Notes under the pieces: model-generated
Seen by the model: the letters and a program-made list of their open reading frames with translations, nothing else
What the model was told of the DNA's origin: nothing
The model's database searches: none
Shown: positions 22,258 to 34,147 of the stretch, piece by piece
How the letters are laid out: the number at the start of each line of letters is the position of its first letter
How positions within the stretch are numbered: the stretch's first letter is position 1
Origin: Cantharellus purpuraceus
Lineage: Eukaryota; Basidiomycota; Agaricomycetes; Cantharellales; Hydnaceae
Length of the DNA stretch: 64,000 bases
Assembly: GCA_025174535.1 (NCBI GenBank)
Contig: JALBUN010000023.1
Location: 1,798,001-1,862,000 of the forward strand
Reading direction: 5' to 3'
Program-made: the position numbers and the translations under genes

Positions 22258-22801
22258 ATTTCCTCCGCTACTCGAGCTCTTGGGCGGCGTCAGAGTGGAG
22301 AGGCAGACCTCAAGCACAATGACGAGTCACCTTCCAATCACGTGTTCCGAGCAAGAGCAGATTTTTTCACCAGTTTGACGCCTTCCACAGACATCTAGTC
22401 ATGCTTCTAAAAGTGCTAACAGAAAGTAGGTATATTCCAAACAGGAAACAAGCTATCATTAAGTCGATAAGACGAGACGACACGGAGAGATGCATGGTGG
22501 TACCGAAGCAAGGAAGGGAAGCGTTCGAGACGATAATGAACAAGAACAATATGAAAAAAGGAAACCTCGGCAGCAAACGTAACGTATTCGTAGAAGGGAC
22601 GTCGAAGGCGCGATAGACTGGGAACTAAGTAGAGGAGTACGGCGAGGCTGGAGGGAGGAAGATGAAGACGACAGAAAACAAGGGAATCCACGGGTCATAG
22701 GGTGCGGGAAATGAGGACACATGATGTAGGAATGCATGTGAAGGTCGCGCATCATTAAACGGCGTTACGGTCATTGTTGGAATAATGGTGTAACGAGTCG
22801 T

Positions 22802-24132
22802 TTACGCAGTAGCAGCCACAACAGGAGCGGCCGCCGGTGCGGGCTCAACCGGTTTCGGGGGCTGTGATTGACAGCAGTCAGCAGGGTAGAATACGGTTCA
22901 TGAAGAAAGCTATACCTCAACAGGCTGAGCAACGGGAGCAGCGGGAGTCTCCTCTGGCTTCGGCTCGGCGGGAGGCGCCTCAGCCTTAGGCTCACCCTCT
23001 ACGGCGGGGTTCTCCAGAGGAGCAACAGGCGCAGGTTCATCAATTTTAGGGGGGTTTTCGTCAACTTTGGTCGGCGCAGCTTCCTTATCCTTGGGCTTGG
23101 TGGCCCTGAAGAACTCGCCGACGCGAGCGGACAACCGACGACCGACCTTGGTCGCGGATGGCTTGGGCCTGGCGGGCGTGGTCTCCTTAGGCTACGACAA
23201 TTCGATAAGGATAGAGCATGTAGTAGACAAAAAACTGATAAACCTTCTCTTCGGGCTTTGCGCTATCCTTAGCGGGTTCAGCAGCCTCCGCAGCGGGCTC
23301 TTTGGGAGCAGCCTCTTCTGCAGGCGCAGACTCACTGTAAAGTACCGAGGTAAAACATCAGGCATGGTCAAACTTGGACAAACAACGAACGTCTCAGCGG
23401 GGGCAGGCGTCGCTTCAGCTACGACAGCCTCAGGGGCCGGCGCCTCTGACTCAGCAGCCGCCTCTTTGGGCGTCTCCTCAGTAGCAGGGGAGGCCTGAGA
23501 ATGATAAGACACATGACGAAAGATGCTTAACAACCAACGTACCTCAGTCGTGGCGGGGGCAGGAGCCGCCTCCTTCTTGGTGGGCTCTTCCTTCTTCTTG
23601 TCCTTCTTGGGGCTCTTGGGCTTCTTGTCGCCCTTGAACGGTGCGAGCAACTTGGCAAGGATGCTGGGGCTCTTGGGCCTCACCTCCTTGGTAGTCTCAG
23701 TTTGCTCTGTCTTGTCTTCGGGAGCAACAGCAGGCTAATAGAAAACCCTCAGCCAAACGGAACCAGTGTGGCGTTAGGGGTAACATACCTTAGCGTCGGC
23801 AGCCTTGCCTTCCTCCTTCGCCTCTTCGTTAGCAGGCTCCTCGGCAGCAGCGGGGGCGGTGGAGGCCTCGGGAACAGGGGTTTCTGCCGCAGCGGGGGCA
23901 GTTTCCTACAAAGAGATAAGTAATGTTAGCGTTAACGTCAGAGGCTATCGGCACGGCACCTCTTTAGGGGCCTCGGTTGCCTGAATCAACAAATGGGTGA
24001 GCTAAAAGAAAAAAAAAGGACAAAAACGTGAGGAAAATGGACACATACAACAGGCTCTGTGGGCACGGCGGTGGCAACGGCGTCAACCTTGACTTCGTCG
24101 GAAGGAGCAACGGTGTTCTCAACGGCAGACAT
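22802..24132 (-). CDS. Ala/Pro/Glu/Lys-rich low-complexity protein
   Basis: Begins MSAVENTVAPSDEVKVDAVA and, after removal of roughly eight short introns, continues as a single low-complexity product of roughly 350 residues. It is made mostly of Ala, Pro, Glu and Lys. Two non-repetitive islands stand out: PSILAKLLAPFKGDKKPK, followed by a Lys-rich run, and TKVGRRLSARVGEFFRATKPK. The first has an amphipathic, basic look; both could bind membrane or another protein, but this is a guess. It ends PVEPAPAAAPVVAATA. Clean intron ends in one frame support a real gene. I do not recognise a family and assign no function. Confidence 0.75.
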
Positions 24133-25070
24133 TATTACTCAAGTGGCTGGAGACGAAAGAAGGAGAAACGGTCGAGTTAGCGTAAAGCAAGGTTGTGAGG
24201 TTGTGTTTGATAGAAAGCTAGGGCTGAAAAAGGCTGAAAAAAAGGTGTACATACAGAGGAAAGTTGCGAGTGAACAAGGGAGAGGACAGCTGATGTAGTA
24301 GCAAGAGGATGGGACGCGAAGGACAACAAAGGTCGTTGACGACGGTGTGGAGAGAGAGAAAGAAGGAGGGTACAGATTGCCAAACGCGCCTAAGCTACTT
24401 ATGGAATTGGCGACCAGCCGACACAAGTACAAACAGCAGTCCATGTGTAGTCGTGCGCTTGCTCTTTCTTGGCTTTCACGCTATCCCTCCTCTTTTTCTC
24501 TGTACATGATCAAGGACAACATTACCGTCTTTCACCAGCATCTTGAGCCTGCAACTCCTGGGCCACTATCCTTGAACTGCAACCTCTCGCAAACCCTGGT
24601 TGCGATCAAAAGATACGCGATTCTTTTTCCGTGCTGTTATTCGGCAAGAAATTTACACGAAATGTAAGAAATAAAACGTCAACAAACGGCTTCCTCGGCA
24701 AAATGGAACTTCTTCTCCCATAAATTGACACCGCGGCGTCCGGCTGGATCCGGCCTGCTCTCGCTAAGCTAACTCCGTGTACTCCTCGTTCATACTCTGC
24801 TCTCTGCTCTGCTCTCTACTCTCTGCTCGTCGTCTCTCGTGACGATTCCTGTCTTGTTTGTCCTGTCACTGGGCGGCTTCTGGGTGCTTACCGCATGACA
24901 CACTGACGTCACGCTGTCCCGTGACGGTAGCGCCACAACTTGGGCTGATAATCGCAATGGTGGACAATGGGACATCCTGACAATAGGTTTCGTGGCCCGG
25001 CATAAAATGGCTCTCCACTTCTCGTCAAACCAGCTTCACCACCCTCTCTTCTTGACGAGCAAGCCTCGCA
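24133..25070. other. Divergent intergenic region
   Basis: No gene is seen between the starts of the low-complexity protein gene and the PalI/SUR7-like gene. The part near 24790-24840 is a CTCTGCT/CTCT pyrimidine run. CT-rich DNA also lies near 25040-25070, just before the ATG at 25071, as is usual for fungal promoters. Confidence 0.5.
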
Positions 25071-25987
25071 ATGTTCCTTTTCTTCACTCCCTTCCTGCTC
25101 TTTGTGTCCTGCTTACTTTCTTTGCTTGTTTCTGTCTCAGTTCCTCTCCTCCACACAATTTTTCTATGGGATCTCAAAATCCAAGATTCGTCTAATATCT
25201 TTGGCATTGCCAGTGTCAACGTGACAGGTGATATCAAGTTTGGCCTATGGGGTTACTGTGTCAGCCAGATCAAGGGCAGGTAGGAAGAATTTTTGACCCA
25301 ATCTGAGCAATAGTTAGATCTACTTTTCAGTGCTCTGGGTTTCAGTGATAGCACCCATGCCCAATGCACGCGTGCATCGCTAGGACTCCACGTGGACGCT
25401 ACCCTTGCCCAACTGCTGTCCGTATTTTTTGCAACTGTTTGCAATTGTGACTTATCGTCACATGCAGCGGGATCAAAAACTTTGAGAATACCATCAACAG
25501 GACTCTTACCTCAGTTCTCGCACTGCACCCAGTCACCTGTGTGCTAACGTTTGTCACTCTTCTCATCGCTCTTCACGCTGCATGGCGTCCTTCGCGTCAA
25601 GCCCATTACTTTACACTTATCCTCTCCGGCATTGCAGCCTTCATTGGGACACTTGTCTTTTTCATTGACATTGCCGTTGTCTCAGAGAGCGAGAAGAGCC
25701 TCAAAAAGGCGACAGATAGTACATTGGCTATTACATGGGGAAATGCTGTAAGGCCTCTTGCTGTGCTTTCGACGAGTCAATGAAGCGCTGATGCTTGATA
25801 TATCGTAGGTATGGCTGTCTCTCGCGGCCATCATTGGTCTCTGGGCTGCTTGCGCCGGCGCCTGCTTTGCCATTTGTGCATGTGGAGGTCGCTACTCCCG
25901 CAAACGACTTCGCGATGGGTACTGTTCTTCTCTAGATTCCAGTTTTCATCTCTCTCACATCTGGTGATATGATATAGAAAGTACTAA
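25071..25987 (+). CDS. PalI/SUR7-family four-pass membrane protein
   Basis: Plasma-membrane protein of the claudin-like SUR7/PalI group, which acts in eisosomes or in ambient-pH signalling. Five exons give about 215 residues. Visible are an N-terminal membrane span (FLFFTPFLLFVSCLLSLLVS), the extracellular signature GLWGYC followed by a second Cys (AQC), and three further spans (VLTFVTLLIALHAAW; ILSGIAAFIGTLVFFIDIAV; AAIIGLWAACAGACFAICAC). The protein ends shortly after in a basic stub, RYSRKRLRDGKY. The GLWxxC plus Cys pattern is characteristic of the family. PalI proteins usually have a long cytosolic tail; this one does not, so it may be a SUR7-like branch. Confidence 0.83.
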
Positions 25988-26327
25988 AAGACACCCGTCA
26001 TGACAACGCCCGATCCTTATATAGGCAACTTGCTCCGCTTCAGTATCTCCGACTAGCTAAGTAATGATGTGTATCGACTCCATTTTCCCCTCGGCGAGCT
26101 ATTTAGTCCCCGTCCAATGTATTTTACCGTGATTAAATTGCATTCAATAAACGAGGGAGAAAAAAATTATCCACACGCTCAATCAGTGAAAATGTCTACA
26201 AGTGCTACACGGCACTCAATGCATATGCATACTAGTCTACACCCTAAAACAAAAAGTGTTACCGGTGCCGATACAACATACACGCTACATGTGTTGTCGA
26301 GTGCAAAATATGTAATTATAAGCGTCT
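25988..26327. other. Convergent 3' flanks, no gene
   Basis: This short AT-rich interval lies between the stop codons of two convergent genes and should contain both 3' untranslated regions. TGCATTCAATAAACGAG near 26140 contains an AATAAA-like signal. Nothing else is recognised. Confidence 0.5.
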
Positions 26328-28569
26328 TCATCGATCCCTCCTCGTCCGTGGTGCTTTTGGTTTCGGCTTTACGACTTCATCGCCCAACTGCGCTGTATCT
26401 GACTTGCGTTTTTTCGATCTCTTGCTGCCCCCCTTCGCTACCGTATCATCCATATCCACCGGCGACGCCTCGGTATCCAGCATTGATCCCGCTGTCTTGT
26501 CCGAATCATTGGACACAGAGCGCACTTCGTCCAGAAACGCACCCAGACGCTCCGCCCCATTCTGCTGCACAGTCGCATCAAATGCCGTAGTCCCAGCACC
26601 CAGCACACCCCCGGTATCGAAATCCTGTCTCAAAAACGCGTCAAAGTCAAAGTCAGGACTCGCCTCTGACAGTCGCGGGGGTGGCTGTCCAGTCGTTGCA
26701 GTAGTAGAGGACACGATCTCCTCATCCGTGTGCTGTTGTTGTGTCTGCTGCTGTTGCTGCTGTTCTCCACGCAGCGCAGCTGTCGTAATTGGGTCGAGGC
26801 CGAGGCTTTCAATTAGTGAATCAATGTGTCCCTGTAGAGTGTTGACATCTGCCTCTACTTCTGCGGCATCTTTGTAAGACTTTTGTAGCTGACTCGAACT
26901 CTGTGCCAATGCGTTTAAAGCTGCCGAATCGTCTCCAGATGACAAAGACAAATTTGACGCAGCGGATAAGAGTGATAGCGTCGAACCGGGACTGAGCTGA
27001 CCATCAACTGGCGGTCGAAAATTGAACAGCGGCGGTGACGGCATCGCCTCCCTAGAAATTTGTGTGTTTTCCGGACCAGGATCAGGTGGCATGGACACAG
27101 GCATCTGAGACTGCAACGCTGCCAAAACACGTTGCAATTGTGTAGGGTTATTGAAGAGAGAATTGAGGGCATTTTGCATGATCTGGTCAGACTGAGGGTT
27201 TGATGCAAGTGCCGACAAGTTCATGTCGGAGGGTAGCGTGTAATCAGCAAATGGTTGGGAGGGGTCCGAGGACAGCAACTGGTTGTGGTCTGACGTAGGC
27301 AATGGGTATACCGAAACGGAGGAATTAACAGGCTCTGATATTGGATTGGGTGTGGTATTGGGAATGGACTGTGAAGGGGATGTTACTGATGGCAAAAAGT
27401 TGGGAGTCTGTTTTGGTGTCGACGGGCCCGGAGATGGTCCTGAAGATGGCCCCGGGGAACCTGGTGTCTCGATGGTAGCAAAGCGGTCTGTGTGGCGAGA
27501 ATTAACCATTGCCATCGTGTGTACATTCGATAGAAGCTCACCACCATCGTTAGCTTGGCCACCTTCAAAATCTAATGGCTCCATGAAATCGTTCATGTTC
27601 AAGTGCATACCATTTAGCACCTCTGCAGCCTTGCCTTCTAAGTCCACACCGCTCTCGATCATAAGTCGATTTGGCCTGCGCGGCACGATGGCGGTGGAAT
27701 TGGAAGAGTCATCCTGCATCTCGTGTGGCACCTCTTGGGCATGTGGAGAACCGCTACCCGACTGACCAAATACACCTGCGAGAAATTTAAGGATTCGAGA
27801 TATAGTATCGTGATGTTTTTTGTGGCGCTCGCGCGCGGCATATGCCTCCTGCCACAACCCTTGGTTCGACTGGTGAAGCTCCTTCAGCTCAGCGGAAATA
27901 GCCTGCTGGTGGCGTTTGATAGCTTGTATGCCATTCACGACGCCATGGATATCTAATACCGTCCCCTTTACGTTATGCGAACTAAATGTGGACTCTGATT
28001 CCGCACCGTTAGCCTGTGCAGACGAGCTAGCCACGGGCTCTTTGAAATCTAGAGGCTCATCTCCAGGCTCATTTGTTGTTTGCTTTTTCCTCTGAATAAG
28101 ACACAAAAGATCAGACTGCCCACGTTGAAAATTCTGATTCTCAAAATGTGAGACCTCGTTCTCGCCATCGCTCCTGAGAACGCCCTGCTGCAGGTGTGGC
28201 ACCTTATGGAAGCCATAGTTATTCAACTGCCTCACGAAAGAACCGAAATTCCCGTGTTTGAACCAATGGGGAAGCACCTCTTTCGCAAAACGTTCATGAT
28301 CATAGACTGTGATCGCCGTGAGTACACATGCAAGTGCAAGTGCAAGTTGAACTTACCATAGAAGGAATCGCCAGCGTCCGACCACCGGATGAGAGTGTCC
28401 GTGTTAGGGTCATTAACCATGCTGCAGAAGCACGTCAGATCCGCTGGGAATCACTTGCTGAAACAAAATCAAAATACTGGTAAAGCTTCGAGAGAAACGG
28501 CGGGATCTGCTGTCTCGTCGCTTTGCTGGGATTAGTGAAGGCATTGGCCTTACGGGTAGTGAGAGCCAT
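26328..28569 (-). CDS. HSF1: Heat shock transcription factor
   Basis: Nuclear trimeric activator of heat shock genes. Exons 28569-28478, 28421-28357 and 28306-26328 total 2136 nt, giving 711 residues. The DNA-binding domain is complete across the exon joins: PPFLSKLYHMVNDPNTDTLI, RWSDAGDSFYVYDHERFAKE, VLPHWFKHGNFGSFVRQLNN, YGFHKVPHLQQG. A coiled-coil oligomerisation region follows (residues about 165-225, HGVVNGIQAIKRHQQAISAE). The rest is disordered, Ser/Pro/Gln-rich, with a Gln run near 26740-26765 and a C-terminal nuclear-localisation-like stretch KGGSKRSKKRKSD. No heat shock element was obvious in the short upstream region I read. Confidence 0.95.
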
Positions 28570-29299
28570 GGGTGGCTGCCGGCGACAAAGGGTGCACGTC
28601 AATGCAGGAATTGGAGTTGAGCGTTGACTGGCAAGTTTACTTTAACGCCTGGAGCGGCAGCGTCTCTGCCTCGCGCCGCATAGCGAACCAGGGCCGTGGC
28701 AAACTCAGCTGGCTCCGTCTTTGTTGGCCACACAGCTCATCGGCCATCGAAGCTCACCTCTATTCGCCAGCGTTGAGTCTACATACCTTGACAGTTGACC
28801 ACGAAGTATGTCTCACAAGTTCGAGCGATCCCATGACCCTACTCGAATATCTTCTTCGAGGTCTGTAAGTCACTCAGTGCCCAAGGTCCGGATATATCAT
28901 GATTTCGCAAGAATGTACCTTTCAAAGAAGCCGCCCCATAACCTCTGCCAGTTGCATCTCCAAGAGCTGACAGATTACTACCTACCCACTGCCCAGGGCC
29001 ACCTGCATATTCATGTGGCCGCCGCTGTTGAAAAGCATTCCTGGTTCTGGCCTTCATATTATAGAGTACCCTCACGTGGGTTACTATATGACTGTCATAT
29101 ATCCCAACTTTACATAGAATCGCAGCATAATATAAACAGCAGAAATACAGGGTGAGCAGCACGGTCATGACGATATAAAGTTGGTCCACGTGCATAACGC
29201 GGAACTAGTGGTATACGGAGCAGGATGGGAATGTGGTTGTACTAGATCCATGAGGTTGTAACATAAGTTCACATGAAACTCATTTGCTTCAGTGACGTT
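28570..29299. pseudogene. Intergenic with a possible decayed F-box/LRR fragment
   Basis: On the plus strand, about 28640-28870 reads LSWLRLCWPHSSSAIEAHLY and SLHTLTVDHEV in one frame. Further leucine-rich pieces (NLCQLHLQELTDYYLPTAQG) follow to about 29000 in another frame. This looks like the leucine-rich part of an F-box-type protein common in agaricomycetes, broken by stops and frame changes. The match is from impression only. No intact gene is present. Confidence 0.3.
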
Positions 29300-32200
29300 T
29301 CAGTCAGAGCGATGCCCGCTCGAGCTAGGCTCAATAGAAAATGAGTCGAAACCAAGGTCGAATGGGGACGAAAAATCAGAAGGTGGGAGCGCCAAAGTAG
29401 TTTCTAGAGTATTCCTCCTGTCCTCCTGCTTCGTTTCCTCGATATACTCTGCAGGGGGACGAGGAGGCAAAGGTGGCGGAGGCGGTGGCGTTGTTGGCGC
29501 CGGAGCGATCATTTGCGAAGCCCGCTTTTTGCCTGCAGAAATTGAAGGGTCTCGCCGTAAAAACGTTTCGCTGGTGTCCGATTTGTGTGACCTGTGTGAT
29601 TGGGTACGTGTCGGCAAACTTGTAGATTCAAGTGTTTCATGTTGCGGAGTCGTCGATGCCTCCAATAACGGTGGTGATTGTAGTGGTGGCCCTGCCTCGG
29701 CAGAACTAGTATCCGCGGCTGCATATCGAGCTTTGAGTTGAGCCTTTTCCTCGGCGGCTGACAATGATTTACTGTTAGATTCGTTAGTTTGGAGAGGAAT
29801 TGGCGGTGGCGGTACCGGGGTAGGTGAAGACGGAGGGGGCGAATCGTAATCAGGGGGTGGAGGAGCTTGCTGAGCTGCAATAATACGATCACGGGCTTCG
29901 AAAGCACGTCTCATTTGTTCCTTCTCTGACAGGGGCGCGCTCGTTGTGGAATGGCCATTGGATGACGATGGTCCATCCAACAAAGATGATGAACGCGCAA
30001 GTAGAGAGTACTGCATCGGTGGCATCGCTGGCGAAGCGGGCTGTAAAGGTATCGCTACCGTTACAGGCGGTGAGTACTGCACTGGCACTGGTGGCGGCGG
30101 CGGAGTAGGCTGTGGAGGCACCGATCCAAGTGGAGGAGCCTGTCCCGAACGTATCATAGCAACATCCCGAGCTTCAAATGCTCTACGCATTATTTCCTTC
30201 TCTGAAAGTCCTGTAGGTGGACCAGCTGGAGGTGTCATCGCTCTTTCCGATGGCGGCCTATGCACGGCTACAGTTGGGGGAACGGTTGGAGGGGGGGAGG
30301 GAGGTGCGACAACTTGCGCATCTCGAGCCTCGAACGCGCGCCGCATTACTTCCTTCTCAGACAGAGGGGGTGATGCCCCATTGGCGCTCGGACCAGAAGA
30401 AGTGGTGTCAGAGCGAGCACCAAACAATTCGTCATATGGAATGGGACCTTCCTGAGGTGCAGCCTCGGGGATACTGTTCTCCGCTTGTTGTTGCTGTCGC
30501 TGAACTGCATTTCTGGCTTCGTAGTACCGAAGAGCACTCTTATCCTCGTCTGTCGAGATGACTTGTCTCGTCGGCGGTGGTGCTCTGCTACTAGGCACTG
30601 TATTACTAGAAATCATCGTCACATTTTGCCGTGGATTTGACGAAGTTGTCACAGGCGTATGCATGTTAGAGGCGGGTCGATTAATGGATGCCATGGCATG
30701 CGAATACAAAGCAGCGCCGGCTGACAATGTTGGTACTGCGTTCGATGCATATGCGGCTACGCCACGATTAAATTGCGAGTCTTGTGACGAATGGGAAGAT
30801 GTAGCGCGGTTGTGACTCAGACGTGTTGCTGAGCCAGAAGGGGGAGTGGCAGCAGAGGTGACAACAGGATTTGAGGGGGGAGGTGTGCTAACCAAACGTC
30901 GTTGTGTTTGGCGAGCTTCAGCTTGGGCCTTTTCAAAGAGTCTTTTCTTTTCATCCTCTGCGGTGAGCCATGGTGTTTGAGTACCGGACAAGGCTGTACT
31001 TGGCCTTTCGCCGCGGGGAGTTTGGTCAATGGATGTAGGAGACACTTGCCGAGGGGACACGTGACCATTTGATGGAACTTGAGCCTACAAGACACCATCA
31101 GGAGAATATCCCATGATAGAGGAGATTGCCTCACCTGAGATGAAGCATCACTAGCTGCCCTGTGTATTTGCTCTGCTTTCGCTTTTGCGGTCTCATACAG
31201 TCGCTGTTTCTCGTCACCTGCTGTTGGCCAGGGAGATGTGGATGAGGATGGACCAGGAGGTGGAGTAGGCTGTATAGTAGTTTGCGGCGGCGGAGTGGTG
31301 CTTTCGAGATACTTCGGCGATACCTCTGGTTTAACAGGAGACTCTTCCTCTGGAACGTTCATTATTTTCAAGGTACGACTCATTCCGCGAGCGCGACGAC
31401 CGGTCGCCGACGCGGGTCTGGTACCTGCGTTGCCACTACTATCCGAGTCCTGAGAGTATTGAGATATTCTGTTCGAACCATTAGTCGCAGACGATGCTCG
31501 CTGCTTCGCGTCGGTCATGCCGGAATCGCGATTCTCTTCCTGGTGCAATGGCATAGTGCTAGCACCTTTATTTGGCTGGCGATTATTGCCGAACTCATCT
31601 GGGTCACCAGGATTACTGGTCGCTGGCGCATCGCTGCTAGCGGAGGCGATGCCTGCTTCAGGTGTAACATTCAGTTGGGACGGAGCTGGGCCTACTGCCG
31701 AACCGTATGCGATTTGCTGGAATGAATACGGGTTCATAGAAGTTGCAGATTGGCTGAGATTAGGGGAGCCGGGAGGTGTGCTGACAAGAGCACCTCGAGG
31801 AAGAGAAGGGTGTGCTCCATTACCGTTAGGAATACTCGGCAAACTACCTGATGGCGGAGGATGTGGAGGGCCATACTTGGACCGGGAGTCGAGCGAATGC
31901 ACCACTGCAGCGAAGGGCTTTTGTGACAGCGCTGGTTTCAAAGACAAGTTTGGAGCTGTACCTATTCGTCTATACATGTGTTATGAGGTCGCAGCAATGT
32001 GGAAGCACCTCAAGTCCATACCTAATCATTTCCGTGGACACATGTCTGTAACAGAGTGAGTGAACCTGGAGCAATGTGAATGCTTTACTAACCTTGGCCA
32101 GTTGGAGATGGTGACAGGCAAATCCATGACAACTGGATTTGCGAGGTCTATGATCGCTTTGATATTCAAAGAGTAGCTTATGTCAATGTGCCGCCCTGCG

Positions 32201-33364
32201 TTCACCGAACTTGTGGTATGATTTCCAGGTATAACGCATGCTAACTCTGCTTTGTGCTGAGTACCGCCATACAATGTTATCGAGACTGGTAGCTTCTGCT
32301 CCCCGAGAACAAAAGTTTGAACGAGGGGTCCATTCTTCTTACCATGTGATTGTGGACCGGTACGGTAAATGATTGTCTCTCTCAACGAGAATTCAAAGCC
32401 ACGAAGAACCACAGGTGATAGGTTGTCAGACTTGAGTGTCGCAAAAATGGACAGACGATCCCCCGGTGCATAACATGTGTGGGAACGATCAACTGCAAGG
32501 GTAAGTCCATTGCTGACCACATGACGAGACTCGGGTTGAGCGTATATCGGCCACGTGGAATGTAGTTCGTGCTTGTCTATTACGACAGGCACAGAGTGTG
32601 AAGTGGGAGTGGATGCTTCTCTTCGAAAGAGTCCCCTAGAATGAGGTTGGGGAGTATGGGTATTGTATAGACGCGTGAGGAGAATAATGCCATACTTTTT
32701 CCCTCTGGTGCAAAGCGTTGCGACTACTTCGTACTAGCGAAGCCATAGTGGTAAACGTGACGTGAATCGGGACACACAAAGAGACCTACTTTGATACCAG
32801 CGCCTCTCTCTAGAGCGACACTGGGTGGGATTGTCTCTGGTACCCGGATATTAAAGGGAAAGTCTTTCTAAAGAAAACATTAGGGTGCAACGAAGGACAT
32901 AGACCCACACAACATACAGATGAGAGCGTCTCGTGTTCGTTCTGGGCCTCCCATAGAGTAATGGGACTCTGACCGACAAGATCAGTGTATTCTTCGCCCC
33001 GATTCCCAGGACCAGGTATGGTTTCAATCTTCCGTAGCTCGACTTTGACCCATTTGGCCTTCACAGGCTGGTTTCCAAGCCTGACTTCGACGGCCTCGGG
33101 CAAGGTTAATATAGGAATACAACGCCTGTTCACTGATGCATAGACACTCACCCCTCTGATGGTGGCTTGAGGCCTATCAGGGCCGGCAGGGATTCCTGGG
33201 AACCCTGAAGACGTCCCAACATCAGCGACGACAATAGGATATGTATGCGTGGACCCAAATTACCATGCACAAACTCGACATTAGGAAGGGCGCGAAGAAG
33301 ACTGTCAAACATTAGATGGGTAAAGAGACGAGAACAATGATTCATACATCTTAGCATGCGACAT
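29300..33364 (-). CDS. Arrestin-fold protein with long repeat-bearing tail
   Basis: Probable alpha-arrestin-like adaptor. In fungi such proteins link membrane cargo to ubiquitin ligases, but this role is only inferred. The model starts MSHAKILLRALPNVEFVHG at 33364 and, after several introns, gives an N-terminal arrestin half (VEVRLGNQPVKAKWVKVELR; PFNIRVPETIPPSVALERG) and a C-terminal half (HTCYAPGDRLSIFATLKSDN; KLPVSITLYGGTQHKAELAC). A disordered Pro/Ser-rich tail of about 900 residues follows. The tail holds at least seven degenerate copies of an 18-residue motif, best preserved as LSEKExMRRAFEARD. It ends FSIEPSSSGHRSD. A run of PPPPPP and no PPxY motif were noted by eye. The exact splice near 33095-33155 is uncertain. 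Confidence 0.83.
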
Positions 33365-34147
33365 AGGTGCGTGTAGCACGCGCAGCTGGAATGATAGTCG
33401 TCTGCAATGTAAGAGCCAGAATAACTACCTCAGTTCGGCAATTACCGGATTTATCTCCAGTTTACGCGACCAGTCAGATTTTCTCACGCCCAGCTTGGAA
33501 GGCAAATTACCATGAAATTAAATTACACCTTTACACTTCAAAGTGCCTCGTCTTGGGGCCTGTTAGCTTTGCGTACGTTCTTCTTATAGCATGTCTCTGA
33601 TCATCATGAAATTGAACTGGCAACACTCCATATAACTCACATGTCCTGCTGCCCTCGTAGTTGAAGTTTCTGTAATTCAATATCAACCATCGGGAGCTTT
33701 CTGGCACTCGTAGGCCAGACACGCGTGGTCTTACATGCCAGTGCAGCAGATGCAGCAGAGGCATCGATGAGTCCGAAAGCGCCCAAGTTGCATTCTCGCC
33801 ACTGTCCCACCCACAAGTTAATTAGACGCACTGCGGGGGAGAAACTAGTCCTTTCCCAGTATGAACTAGTCTAGAGGGGCGCCAGCAAACTTCCTGTGAA
33901 CCCCCAAGACCCTTCGGCAGTGGCGCAGGAATGCAGTGCTGCCGGCCTAAATACCTTTGCGGTGTTTTTAAAAACGATATTCATTAGCATAGTTATCATT
34001 GTAAGTTGGTGATAAAGGTCAGTGGTAGAATAGTGGGTGCAGCGGTCGGACCGCGCTCGCCGGAGAGTCTGCAAAGATCCGTCCCTCCGCGCACGGTACC
34101 TGGCTCCTATATAGATGGAAATCTAAGCGTCATGTACAAACATCATC
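33365..34147. other. Intergenic; TATA box before P450 copy B
   Basis: No gene is supported. A TATATA box lies at 34108-34113, about 35 nt before the ATG at 34148. Two short frames near 33531-33830 on the minus strand show no family resemblance. Confidence 0.5.

Noticed and set aside
34003..34060. tRNA-like stretch (CAGTGGTAGAATA)
   Set aside because: The D-arm-like block resembles tRNA-Gly, but no acceptor stem, anticodon stem or T-arm pairing could be made.
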